This document shows positions 13,385 through 25,118 of a stretch of 64,000 bases of DNA, one piece after another (within the stretch, counting starts at the first letter, position 1; each line of letters opens with the position of its first letter). The DNA comes from Meandrina meandrites (Eukaryota > Cnidaria > Anthozoa > Scleractinia > Meandrinidae): assembly GCA_963693305.1 (NCBI GenBank), contig OY855905.1, forward strand, positions 3,784,701 to 3,848,700. Reading direction: 5' to 3'. The position numbers were made by a program, and so were the translations under genes. The notes beneath the pieces are model-generated. The model was given only the letters and a program-made list of their open reading frames with translations. It was not told where the DNA came from and did no database searches.

Positions 13385-16300
13385 ATGCCTCGTAAACTCC
13401 TTCCCACATGGAGGCGCTACCTTACCGTGGAACCTGTCATTTTGTTCTACGCCTTCGGACTAATGACAAGCATACCGATCTGGGATCAATATGTGTACAG
13501 GGTCGTAAGCGAGAAAAGGGGCTTTCCTTATGCTGAGTTGGTGGTGGATAAAGAAGGGCCTGGTTGTAATTTCACTGGGCCAAATTCCACTCTAAAGGAA
13601 CTAGAGGAACAGGTTAGATACAAGATAAATTGATCTTCCGTCATTGACTGGTTGAGTGTGTTTGTCTGTTTGCGTGTTTTTGTTGTTTGTTTTCGTTTTT
13701 TCGTTTTACTGACCTCCAGATAACAAATAGATTCCATTTTGCCGTGCGCCTGTTCAGTTATAGATCACAGATGACGTCAAATCGTGGTAAGAACAAAACG
13801 TGCACACGAGGCGATAGCCGAGTGTGTCACTGATGTCCTTACCGCATTTTGTCGTCTTCTGTGATCTATAACTGAAAAGACGCACGGCAAAATGGAATCT
13901 ACTTGTTTTATACAATAACAAGACATATCTACACTTCAGTAAGACTTAGTATCGCTAAACCAATGCCACTACCGGTGAGCTGAAGTTGTTTCATTTCAAG
14001 AAATTTTCCGTAATCACGAAGTACTGGGAAACCGATTAATACGTAATATGAAGGAAAGTTAAAACGTCAACGAAAAAAAACTAACCTTTATTCCACTTGT
14101 ACTCTGTAAGCTTTCCCTGAGGACGAGGTTATTACAGCGTTCGATAATTTTTCGGGTCAGTCACAGTCTACTTCAAGCTTCATTAGTTCAGTTAAAAATC
14201 TCGAAAGGTGAACTATATTTGACAAACTGTTCCTCGATGTAGATTTGCAATTAAGCTGAGCTTTCTCTTGTTTTAAAAAACTTCGCCGAGAAGACTGACT
14301 TGGACTATGAACTGTGATCACGCGCACCAGTCACACCATGCAGTGACGTAATCTGTGTGTCTGCACTCTAATAGATGACAGGCATCAACCAATAACAATG
14401 CGTGCCGTATCTCGGTTATTGTGTGAATGTGAGTAGAAACACCCCAACCAACAGCACCGTATCCTAAGCAGTCTGGGTCCGCCCTGTCCAGCGTTACAAT
14501 GTTATGTTTTTGGGAAAGACACTGAACTCTCACAGTGCCTCTCTATACCATAATATTCCTATCCAATTAATTCATGCTATGGAAACCGGGATGGGCTACA
14601 GCGGCATTGGGATACAAAGTCTTGATCACTTATAAGTGTCAGTTTCTTTTATATGTAGGAAGTCACAAATGGACAAGCTGACGTAACGCATGACGTACGT
14701 GTAAAACCATGCAGAACATTATTTTGTACGCCTCGTAGAATATGAAGTCATAAAGCGCTAGGCATCGTTACAGTGACAAAAATAAGGATTCAATGACGTT
14801 GCACAACCCATAGTTAGTAACACAAAAAATGCTGAGAAACGCGATTAAATTCATACCAATAACATATAGAGTTCATTAAGATTAACATGCCAGTATGTAT
14901 TTTCTTCTCTTGCATAATACAGTTTCTAACCCAATCCAATCGCACTTAAGGTTTTAAATTTATTCCGTCAGGTGCAAAGTCTAGCCACAAAAATCGACTT
15001 AGGCAACACGTTCTTTATGGCCATACCTTCGCTCATCGTCGCACCATTTTGGGGGCCTTGGACGGACAAGAGTCGCCGGAGGAAGCCTGCTCTCATCGCC
15101 CCTGCAATTGGAACAATGTTACAGACTGTAGTGGTACTCATGGTCATGTACTTTGAGTGGCCTTTGTATGTCCTGTTTGCGGGCTCAGCAATCAGTGGCT
15201 TTTCTGGTTTTCTGACGACCATGATGTTAGCCGCCATGTCATATATTGCCGACACCACCGAGAAGACGGGACTGGCTTTACGAATAGGTAGGAATATGCA
15301 TATAATAGTCGCTTTTCGCAGTCTACATGTATGAGAAGGCAGCTGTCTTGTTTTGCATTGCACAACGCATACCTAGTGCGTATAATGTTGGGATATCCGG
15401 GTGCCTTAGTAAAGCTCAAAAAGGGCAGTCAAATGACGTCATTAATCCGCCATTTCCGATCAGCCATCTTTTATACTAAAGACTTTTCTAATTAAATCAG
15501 ATAATAAGGCAAATTGATACAAAATAATACAAAATAATATCGATACAATGGAAAAATCGAAAAAAAAAATCGTCCAACTGCTGAATATTTTTCCATCCTA
15601 CTTTTCACTGTTCCAGCTTATGTTTACCATTGCGCTCGTCGCATCATAGATCCTTGGTATAAATAGACATAAGGATTTCGAAGCACGCCATTGGTACTTT
15701 GTTACTTAGTCCCAAGCAACCAATCATTTCGTAACGCATTGTATTTCAAACACTTGTTTGTATTGTAACACTGGATTGTATTGCAGAATGAAATATCGGG
15801 CAATTTTTTTTTTAATATTTTATTTCACAGTTGTTTATATTTGATTGCTAACGCCGTTTGGATCAGTCTGTTGTAAATATATTACATCATAGACCGTCTC
15901 TGTCTGAGAGTAGTCTGGCTGGAGTAGCAGCACATCCAGAAACCGTTGCTAGGAGATCTGATGATACACTCTGCTCGAAAATAGTTTTTACCATCGTTTT
16001 TACTACAAAGGACCGCAGATAAAATAAACATTCTAACCTTACCCTTCTATTTACAGCAATTATACAGATGCTTGTCTTCATGGGTGGTGTCTTAAGTCGC
16101 CTCACCAGTGGCCTTTGGATCCATACATTCGGGTTTATCGCTCCAACATGGCTCATTCTCGCCTGTCACATAGCCTCGGCACTCTGTGTCATTTTTCTGG
16201 TCCCAGAAAACCCCGAGCGTGTCACTGACGAGAAAATTAAGTTCTTCGATCTAAAGAATTTAAAGACACTGGCAAATGTCTTCAAGAAAAAGCGAGAAGG

Positions 16301-19300
16301 CGGAAGCCGGAAAAGTCTTCTTCTGTTAGTGTTCACAGGAGCAGTTATTACTCTAACCACTCAAGGGCTTGGTGGTGTAACCGCTCTTTTTGTCATGAGG
16401 AGTCCTCTTTGTTTCAATCCGAGGCTTGTTGGATACTTTTTGGCTTACAGAATGTTCATCTCAGGAGTAGGAGGTGCTGTTGGTGTCAAGTTGCTCAGGA
16501 GGTTCTTCAGTGAGACGGTAACTAGTGGCATATCGATTGTTTGTCAGATGGGCGAGATGGTTCTTTTAGCGTTTTCAACTCGCACCTGGTTAGTCTTCGT
16601 TGGTAAGTGCTGTTGTGTAAACAAAGACTCTCAGAGGCATCGACTATGTATGTTCTATTCTAGAACTTGCTATTGCGCGTTATCCAATCAAACGTCATGT
16701 GCATGTTAGGGTGAGTTAATTATTTGGGAGAATCCAATACTGGAATTTTAATTCCTGCCGGCAGATTACACATATACTTGATACTTTCCACCCAAAGAAA
16801 CATAAAATCAGAAAAGAGAATTATTTTGCCATGACAATCCCTTACACACTGTTGTTCGTGGGATATTGATAATATATATTAGCTCGTGTTTATTTTTCGT
16901 CGAGGGTCTCCTTGCCAAAATCATTTCAGCATACAAGAGCCTTCACGAGAATCGCTCGATGAAGCAAGTACTTCATTCAGCTTGTAAAATTGGTTGTACA
17001 AATAATTCTGCAAAAACTGTTTAATTCAAACTTCACTCATGACAATATCAAAAGGATACAGCTTCTGAAAGCACATATTTGTCTGTTCTGAGGAGCCTGC
17101 ATTCAGTTTACAATGACACTTCGCATGCAATGAGGCTACGATGACATTTTTACAATAAATCAATTTTCATCTGTTTATTGAAAAATGTACAAAATTAGTC
17201 TCTGACTGCTGGACCAACTCTTGTTTTAAGAACCCTTTCCCAAACGAACGCACGGATTAAAAATCGTTCAAAACTCGGATTTAAATATGATTGACTGAAT
17301 CAACAAGGAGGGTGGATTCTTTAGATTTGAATTACATGAAATAAAAATTCTAATAACGGAGGATGTCGACAAGCAATTAAGAATAAAAATCAGCGATCGT
17401 CCATAATTTTCAAAATCTATAATTCCGGTTCTTTATGAGTTCTAGTATATATTGTGAATGCGTATGAAAGTCTCGTTGCATATGATTAAAGACTCTACAA
17501 TGTGAAATGTAGAGAGTGTTAATTAAGTACTAAATGGTTTTGCTGTGTCGCCATAGAAACAAAACATCAGCATGCGTCACTTGTGCCAGGGTCTCATTAT
17601 TTTCTTCAACACGAGTAAATAAGCAATCATGATTTTTTTTTTATAAAATACGTTACCAATGTTTCATCCATAACGACCATATATTTATTATAATAACACT
17701 TGGCTGTTTATCCCTGCAGCACCGCTGCTCGGCCTTTTCAAGACAACTGTCAACCCAGTCTTTCTTGGCATTATGTCAAGGATAGTAGGAGCTGATGAGC
17801 AGGGTATGTATTGATGCACATATTGTAAGAAGGCAGACAAACAAACAGGCAGGTAGGCAAGCAGGAAGGCATGCAGACAGGCAGACAGGCAGACATGCAA
17901 ACGGGCAGACAGACAGACAGACAGACAGACAGGCAGGCAGTAAGGTAGACCGGAAGACAGGCAGACAGGCAGGCAGGCTGACAGGCAGACAGGTAGGCAG
18001 GGAAAATGTCAGGCAACAAATTAAGTTGGTCTGTTGAAAAAATCCTAGGCTTACACCTTTCATCATTATTTTCATGTGCCAGTTTTTGTGAAGTGGCGCT
18101 GTTTGTTTCGATCGAATTAATTATCCTTAGGTTATGTTCGGGTTATCACTTTCAAGCTTTAATTAAAAGTCCTGTCGTATCTCTCTTCCCCCCGTGTGGG
18201 ACGATTAAATAATATGTGCATATGCGATAATTCTATTTTTGTGAACGTCACTTTTGTAAGGTGTAAAACTCTCTTTTCTGCAGGTTCTTTGTTTTGTGCA
18301 TATGGTATTATCAGCACCTTTTCCCAATTTCTGGGTGCGATGATGTTTAACAACGTATATCTTAGCACTCTCGGGAACACATTTAATGGCTTTGTGTTCC
18401 TTCTGTGTGCCGCTGTTAAGATTATTCCGTTTTGTCTCCTCTGGTAAGTAAAAATAATAAAAAAATAAAATAAAAGTCATACACCTTCTGACCTGCAAAC
18501 AAATTTGAGCTGTAAGTACAGCTCCAAAGTCTAAGTAACAAGACATCTCAAGTTCACGTGCCCCAACTTATCGCCCGGTGGGGGGCGTCCGATTCGGCCA
18601 ATGTGAACGAGATGACGATGCTCTGCAGAGATCCGTACAAGGCCTCCGATTGAATTGGTTGATACGTACTCAAGCGCAGGCAAACTTGAAAAAAGGAGCA
18701 GAAACCAATCATAGATATTAGACGGGTCTGTGTAGAGCTACGCCACCAATATTGGGGTCAAATTTGAAAGGTCTTTAACTAAGCGCCAAAAGAGACGTCT
18801 CCTCACTTAGGGCGGAATTTCACAAGAATAAATGGTTAGCTTCCTATAGAGAATACTGCATATAGAGTTATGAAGGCATAATACAGATGATACCATCCAT
18901 CTTAATATCTGTAGCCTGCGTGAAATCTCTCTTGGGGGCGCCAAAAGAGTTTTCTCGAAGACTATTAATAATAACTGGCCCAACTGTAGCTGCTTGTGGG
19001 CTGTGCGACTACTCCCGACCGGCCATTATACTTCAGACCTTAACTTCAGACCCTTATTTTATTCTTTATATATCGGTGTTCTTGCAAACCGTGCTTCAGT
19101 AATGCCACCGATATTCGTGGGAAACCTGGCAACATGATGAAATGAAGTTTATTATTGGTATTGAACACATTTATGGTTAGGAAAGTGTGGTGATGGCCGA
19201 TTAAACGCTCTGATTTAACACTGCACAATACGTCATTTTTACAACCCCAGATCCTTTTCGAACTTATAGTACATCATGTCTACTATAACGAAATGTCTCA

Positions 19301-19791
19301 ACAGTACTAACAGCTAAATACTACAAACAGCCTAGTACTACAGCATTTCCTCCATGTGATGAAACCGACTCGAGTTCGGCGCCAGCAACAATGATGAACC
19401 TCTTAGGCAAACGATTTAGCTAAATACTGCAAATTGATAACGACACACAGCAAAATGTTATACACTGTTATGGCCAGCAACATATAATATTATAATTTGG
19501 TTTTGTTTTGTTTGTTTGTCTTATTTTTCTGCTACCAAGAACATTTCCAAGCTAACTTTGCCCTTGTCTTGGGTTTACAGGTGTTTACATGTCCCTCCTG
19601 TTACTGATCGTTCCACAAAAGGAGAGGAATTAAAACTGGAGGATCAGGAAGAAAATGCCAATAAACAAGGGCAAGAATTGACAAAAAGAGAACATAACTG
19701 TGAGGAAATCGAGGAGGGAACTCGTAAACCCGCATCAGAACCCACAGTTTGCCCAGAAGATATCGAGCTCGTGAAGACAGCTGAGCAATAA
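13385..19791 (+). CDS. SLC46-like major facilitator transporter, gene A
   Basis: Six coding exons: 13385-13612, 14972-15287, 16057-16602, 17720-17803, 18284-18443 and 19581-19791, 514 residues, all with GT-AG introns in consistent phase (0,1,1,1,2). The protein is predicted to be a 12-span membrane carrier. The first loop after TM1 has C61 and two N-glycosylation sequons (N62, N67). Motif A of the MFS is GPWTDKSRRRKP at about 104-115. A RSPLCF loop before TM8 supplies a second cysteine, as in proton-coupled folate transporter relatives, where two such loop cysteines form a disulfide (family knowledge). The tail is hydrophilic, acidic and ends in a CPEDIEL motif also found in gene B. The start is the first ATG of exon 1, shared by all four copies. 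SLC46 members carry folates, or act in lysosomal export of small molecules; the substrate here is unknown. The polyadenylation hexamer AATAAA overlaps the stop codon. First of four tandem paralogues. Confidence 0.88.
13722..14425. repeat. MITE family M1, copy 2, in intron 1 of gene A
   Basis: Starts with ACAAATAGATTCCATTTTGC, pairs with GCAAAATGGAATCTACTTGT at about 13889, and includes the GTTCAGTTATAGATCACAGA arms. About 400 bp further on, 14315-14425 is the reverse complement of the ATTGGTTGATGCCTGTCAT region of copy 1 (9385-9490). The stretch between the hairpin and 14315 is unmatched in copy 1 and may be extra internal sequence or a second insertion. Confidence 0.75.
14465..14640 (+). repeat. 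SINE fragment (5'-truncated) in intron 1 of gene A
   Basis: The phrase GGGAAAGACACTGAACTCTC ACAGTGCCTCTC matches the body of the SINE at 54229-54480 (GGGGAGGACACTTCACTCTC, ACAATGCCTCTCGG). Here the tRNA-like head is missing or decayed. A downstream GGGATGGGCTAC block corresponds to the GGGATGAGAACC block of the fuller copy. Confidence 0.6.
17796..18003. repeat. (GACA/GGCA)n tetranucleotide array in intron 4 of gene A
   Basis: About 200 bp of imperfect CAGACAGG and CAGGCAGG units directly after the exon 4 donor (gtatgt at 17804). It keeps several frames open on both strands (cysteine-, leucine- and proline-rich translations), which are artefacts of the repeat. It lies in intron 4 of gene A. 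Confidence 0.9.
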
Positions 19792-19793
19792 AA
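19788..19793 (+). promoter_or_regulatory. Possible polyadenylation signal overlapping the stop codon of gene A
   Basis: AATAAA spans the TAA stop codon (CAA TAA AAC). If it is used, the 3' UTR would be only about 15-30 nt long. Other downstream signals are possible. Confidence 0.4.
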
Positions 19794-19799
19794 CTGAAA

Positions 19800-20289
19800 C
19801 TCCGAAATGCTACGCTACCCAGACTCCCCCGAACATTTTTTTTTTCTTTCAGCCATCTCTCGACACATATAGAATTAGATTGGCGCTGAAGTTCGGCAAA
19901 CAGCGCAGAAGTTATCGTCAGCTGCAGAGTCAAGCAAGAAGTAGTTCGTGGGTCAATCGATGATGATATTTGTATGTTATTGGCTGTATAACTACCTAGC
20001 GAAAAGTTCACTAACAGTAATTGTCAGTTCTTTAAAGTTTAGTCAAATTAAATCGTTCTGTTTGAGCTCCGTTCGTCTGTTTTTTATATGTCATGTAATA
20101 GGATATTTTTATTTTTATGACATGAGCTTGTCATGCAGAACAACAGTATATATACTACAACACTATATAATACTCCGTAGTTGCTGACGTTTCGAAAGTC
20201 GTTCGATTTAATATAAATAGCTGATTTATCAGAAGCGGCAAATCGCGTCTTTATAGTAATTACGAAATCAAGTGTTCACTATAATTACT
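19800..20289. other. 3' flank of gene A, nothing recognised
   Basis: AT-rich, with a T run at about 19837. No gene, inverted repeat or RNA gene was seen. Confidence 0.5.
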
Positions 20290-21067
20290 AAATCCAGGTA
20301 CCATTAAGCAACGCTGTGTCAAAGACAGTTTGTAAGGAAATCCGGAATGGAATCACTACTCCACCGACTGCTCAACTAAAATACGATCGTCAATTTGAAA
20401 ATGATGAATTAGACAGGAAAAAATATATGGCTTACCGCATCGTGTTGCATTGGACACAAAAACGCGGAAATTTCAATACAAACTTCTTAACAGATGTCTT
20501 CCAACTAACGTCTTTCTCAACAAAATTGGTATCATTGCATCCCCAGCCTGCTGGTTTTGTGGAGAAGCAGACGAATCGCTGGGACACTTCTTTGTAACTT
20601 GTCATTACACCAAGAAATTCTGGGGGGAGAGTATAAAATGGCTTGGGGATCAAGATATTGAAATTACTTCTCTTTCCAACAAAGGATTAATGTTCGGAAT
20701 AATCGATGACCAAGAAAACTCGCAAAAAATATTTGTATATTCTTGTAGATATAGTGAAACTAAACCACCCATTTAAGTTTTAACAGCAAAAATTTTAAAA
20801 GAGGGTACATCAACTCGAAACAACAATCGCCAAATCTAGTAGCAGAGAAATGTGATCATATTAATATTTCTAGAATTTAGATCTATGATTGAATATTTAA
20901 TGTACACTGCGCTTGTAAATTCTCTCTTTCCTATATTTGAAATTAGATATCAAGTATGTAAATAGTTTCCTGCACTAATAATTTGTATGCGTGTCTGTGT
21001 ATGTAACTAAGTAGCGCGCATTGCATAAACCTTTTTTAATATGAAATAAAAATATTAAAATCCAAAA

Positions 21068-21114
<47 letters not shown>

Positions 21115-21116
21115 AG
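20290..21116 (+). mobile_element. LINE 3' end: zf-RVT region of a non-LTR retrotransposon ORF2
   Basis: The translation switches between two frames. The first part (frame open from 20316) has FENDELDRKKYMAYRIVLHW. The second (20450-20776) has KFQYKLLNRCLPTN followed by CWFCGEADESLGHFFVTC and KKFWGESIKWL, the pattern of the zinc-knuckle region (zf-RVT) at the C terminus of LINE reverse transcriptases. The frame change at about 20455-20530 and lack of the upstream polymerase show a 5'-truncated, broken copy. It ends in AATAAAAATATT and then about 12 units of AAAT, a simple-repeat tail as in L2/CR1-like elements; the clade is an inference. Sits between genes A and B. Confidence 0.85.
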
Positions 21117-24100
21117 GACACAGACAATCCAGTGAACGAATCAAAACCCGAATCAAATACATGAAGCCGACCGCAGCGAAGCGCGGGAAACGTGCTTTGT
21201 CACACAAGTCACGATTAGTTTTAGTGTTACTTTTTTTATTGGATGAGCAACTGACGCGAGTTTTTTAAACCAAACTGCAATGCAAAACCAAAGTAAACTT
21301 GAATCATTTTCGACGCTTGCACGTGGAAAATCGCGCTATTCATACTACAGATGTCTCAAATTACAGGCATCAAACCTGTAATTAGTTTGGCATAGATGAT
21401 CATAATAATACTAATATACTAATAATAATATATACTGAAGCTGAGCAAGATGATCTCAAGTTCTTTCTTCTCACTCCCAAGAAAAACTTTCCCAGTAGCA
21501 ACAGGTCTGTTTTCTCCTGTATTTTTGAAAAAGCAATTTCTGCTACATTATTGACTCCGTGCGCGTTTATTGTTTAATCCCCGGGTTGTGATCCACCTTC
21601 CAAGTTCTTCGCAATCTATTGCCACGTCTACAGGTAAATTGCGTTATCTTGGCGTGACATACGATATACGATATACGATACAAGGTCAAACGCTGTCTAA
21701 AATTGTTTACACCTTTTGTTTTAAAGAATGGAGAGATTTCTGTTTACTAAATCTTATAGAACGCATCAAATATAATTTGTTTCTTTCGTTTATGCTTTAA
21801 ATTAGTCCTTTCTAACGGCCCAGGAGTATTTTGCTTTGAGTTCTATGCGACGATTTCTTGTTGAGTTGAGTTGATTTCTTTTCCCAGTATTCGGTTCTAC
21901 AGATCGGTTGATCACAACAGGCAACAGACAACAGACAACAACAGATCCTGTCCACTCGCACGGCGAGATTAATCGATCACGTCATCGTCATCGCTTAATA
22001 AAAGGTTTAAGATGGCTCACCTTTTCAACAGATGTTTCAAAACTGCTAATAATCGGTTGCTTCGTCTGCAGTCACGACAGACATCACTTCTTAACTTTAT
22101 GCCAAATTTATTCGATAACTGATAAAGTGCAACACTCAATGCAGACTCGAAATCTCAATTAACAGCTACAAAGGTTTGCCGATCGGTGATGATACAAGCT
22201 GCAAAAAAATATCTTCCATTGCCAAAAAACAAGATGGCGGATCTCAAAAAGAATACAAACAATGCACCTAGTTTTCATTGCTCTTCGGTTCAATTCAGGG
22301 AGTAATTCTCACACCGTAACACCAAAAATTCCATAAATTCCATCGCTTTTCCACTTTACAGCATTAACCGATGACGTCATAAAAATTATTTGTTCTTTCA
22401 CAACACGCACAAAATCCGGCGGCCTCACAAAGCAAATCTTGACATGGCGGGAAAAATATTGACATGGCGGGAAAATTCCGCGGCCTCACAAAGCAAACGC
22501 GCATGGAATGCACCTTGGAATGCACCTTCTCCCCCTCGCATATTCTCGTGTCGTCATGACAACGTCATGACGAACGTCATGACGACACGAGACAAAAATG
22601 ACTGATCATGTATGCGCGGGATTATCGCCGGGATTGCCCGCGGGATTTCGTCTTGACGTACCATCAGGAGCGCGCGACGCTTCGGGCTACTGAAAATTGG
22701 TTCATGTCCCGATGCAGCGAGATAAATATCGTATGCGTGACGCAGTGATCCGAAAAACAAACAAAAAGAAGTTCAGTGAGCGACAGGCCAGCTCCTGACA
22801 GCGAAGATTCATTAACGAAGGCTACATGAAGGTTTCAAGTCAATCCCAAACGTGTTAAAACAGGTAAGTAGACCGTATTTTGCGAACTAATCAACCAACA
22901 GTAACTAGCAAGCGTTTTACTGTAATGCCGCTCTGGATTGCCATTTATGATTACTACAAAAACATTCCTTGACCCGGCATAAATCTTGCGAAATCTCTAC
23001 CACGACAGCTAAAGCCAGAATGTCACATGCTTTTTGGTTTTTTTTATAGCATACCGCATAAACTATGAACTTGTGTACAGGCTCAGCAACGGTGCCTAGC
23101 GAGTGCCTTGCGGAGTGCCTAGTGCCTAGCGGTGCCTTACTGGTTGTTCTTTGAGGACAGGGATTCTATCCGTGGAACAATCCTTGAATAAATAGAATGT
23201 ACTTTAAATCATTGTGCTCGAGCGGTATTGTGACGACGGTCAAATACATAATAAAGATACAGCACATACTTGCTTCAATGACAAGTCTGGCCTTTCTAAA
23301 TAATTTAGCTGAGAGCTGGCCGGTTTTCAATGGTTTCCGAGCTCCTCTTTCGTTTGATGTACTCGACGACTTTCTCGCGGTATTTTGCGTTGAAAAATAT
23401 CCGATCAACGTTTGTTGATAAAAAAATTTTAATCAGCAATTGCGTAACAAGACGGCTAACCTGTTGTATATCGCGTAATCTACAAACCTGAAACTTGTAC
23501 CTTTTAATGAGTGTTATTAATTCTTGGAATGTATGTTTCGCCGTTGAAGCAATTCTGTACAGTGTGTCTGTATAGCTATTTATGGAAGTTTTAATGCCTT
23601 TATTGGCTGAATGAATAAATTACGTTTGTCTTGAGTGAATTTATAATTCCCTTGTTATTTAGCTCACACATTTTTTCTGCGGCAGTTATGTTGTTTGAAG
23701 TGGACAGGCGAAATACTGAAGCAGCGGCTGCGAAGCATCAACGCAATTTGATAAGAGATTTTATACGTCTGAAAAGATGTCCACTCAATGTTGTTCTGAT
23801 CGGGACGATTGCACGGCTCACTAATAGCTTAACTGGGGGCGCTCGACACTATTTTACATTTGTCTTATGTGCATTCAGTGGAGCTAAGATAAAACTATCT
23901 GTGATCTTTTCAGTGTTATCGATGCTTTGTATTTATTTAAAGACGCCTTGTAGGAAACCTATTCTTGCTAGGGTATGAAAAAAGCCTCTATACTTCTCAG
24001 TAGGACCTGGATAAAACGGACGTGCCTGACTGACTATGAATACATTCTAAATAACGTCTATTGTTTCATTGTGTAACAAGAAGTTATGGTAAAATTGTCC

Positions 24101-24553
24101 GGCGTTACTGACGTTTTTCAAGTGGATAAGGAAAAGCGGACAAAGTTCAAAGGAAAACATGTTTGTTTTAAAACTTACAAAGTTTAAACAGTCTCATGTG
24201 AAACGCACAGAGACAAAATTTCGTGTAGGTCATAGATCAGTGGTTATTCAGAATAGGACAATAGGAACAGCTATGCTAATCTTGAGAAGAAAAAAGCAAT
24301 ACATTAAGATTGACAAAAGATTTCATTTATACTACTCTGTGGGGCACAGGCAGACATGTAAAACTTGTAAACATTATTTGAAAGATAAAAGCCGGAGAGA
24401 CCCTGGTAACGAGGTCCCCTGTTTTATGAGTCAAATGAGTCTATAAGTCATATTAGTCAAGGTTATTTTTTTAACAAAGTAGGTTGTTATATATTGAACC
24501 ATCGTTTGTCTGTATTCAAGTTAGCTTAGAAGTACTCCACTTTGCGTAGGATC
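21117..24553. other. Intergenic between genes A and B, nothing coding recognised
   Basis: No known protein domain. Notable sites are a perfect CGTCATGACG palindrome cluster at 22544-22592, paired phrases GACATGGCGGGAAAA and CGGCCTCACAAAGCAAA around 22420-22500, and a short GTGCCTAGCG tandem at 23089-23140. A 95-codon lysine-rich frame at 24159-24446 and a 115-codon frame at 23631-23978 have no recognisable domain. Confidence 0.5.
22544..22592. repeat. Palindrome with three GTCATGAC cores
   Basis: TCTCGTGTCGTCATGAC at 22544-22560 pairs exactly with GTCATGACGACACGAGA at 22576-22592. The 15-bp centre holds another CGTCATGACG. The stretch can form a long hairpin or be bound by a dimeric factor. 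No function can be assigned. Confidence 0.85.
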
Positions 24554-24683
24554 AGTTCTACTCTGGACTGCTTGCAGTTAGCTCCACTCCAGTGTGCTTG
24601 CGGCTAGTTCCACTCCAGTTTGCTGGCAGTTAGTTCCACTCTGGTTTGCTTGCGGTTAGTTCCATTCTGGTTTGCTTGCGGTT
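24554..24683. repeat. 26-bp tandem repeat, five units
   Basis: Five consecutive 26-bp units of the form AGTTCCACTCTGGTTTGCTT followed by GCGGTT, with a few substitutions per unit. A related pair of units in opposite orientation is found at 31002-31055 (CTTACCGCAAGCAAACCGGA). It lies about 450 bp upstream of the gene B start. Confidence 0.85.
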
Positions 24684-25118
24684 AGCTTTTATTAGTTAGC
24701 AAGGGCAGCTCTATTTTCAAATTAATAACCATAATTTAAAATTTGGCTCATTGACTCATTTGACTCATGAAAAGTTTATTCTCCCTGGTAACAGGTTTGT
24801 ACTGTCGTGAATTGCAATTGTAAGTGGAATCCATACTTGGAACCCTCATGGGAAACGAAAGCTGGTTCGAGAAATCGGGATAGGGGTGGGGTGAGTGGGT
24901 AAAATTGCTGTGTGAAGCAAATTAAGTAAACGACTCAAATTCAGAACATCAAGAAATTGAATGTTCGAGAAATCGCGATTCCAACGTACTTTTCATTGGG
25001 CGGCCAAACACAACAACGAATGATTATAACCATTAATGATTTCAAACCATCAAATTTATCCGCATATTTTGTAGATTGTACTTCATGTTAATCTGTGGAG
25101 CCTGATACTTCACTTAAG

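Noticed and set aside
14968..15419. Minus-strand frames over exon 2 of gene A
   Set aside because: Antisense shadows of a conserved exon; the plus frame carries the MFS motif and splice sites.
17688..18075. Cysteine- and leucine-rich frames on the minus strand resembling secreted peptides
   Set aside because: They come from the GACA/GGCA tetranucleotide array in intron 4 of gene A.
24159..24446. 95-codon lysine-rich frame
   Set aside because: No domain, no supporting exon structure; possibly a worn repeat.
24554..24683. CRISPR-like array
   Set aside because: Units are directly adjacent without spacers, and the DNA is eukaryotic.
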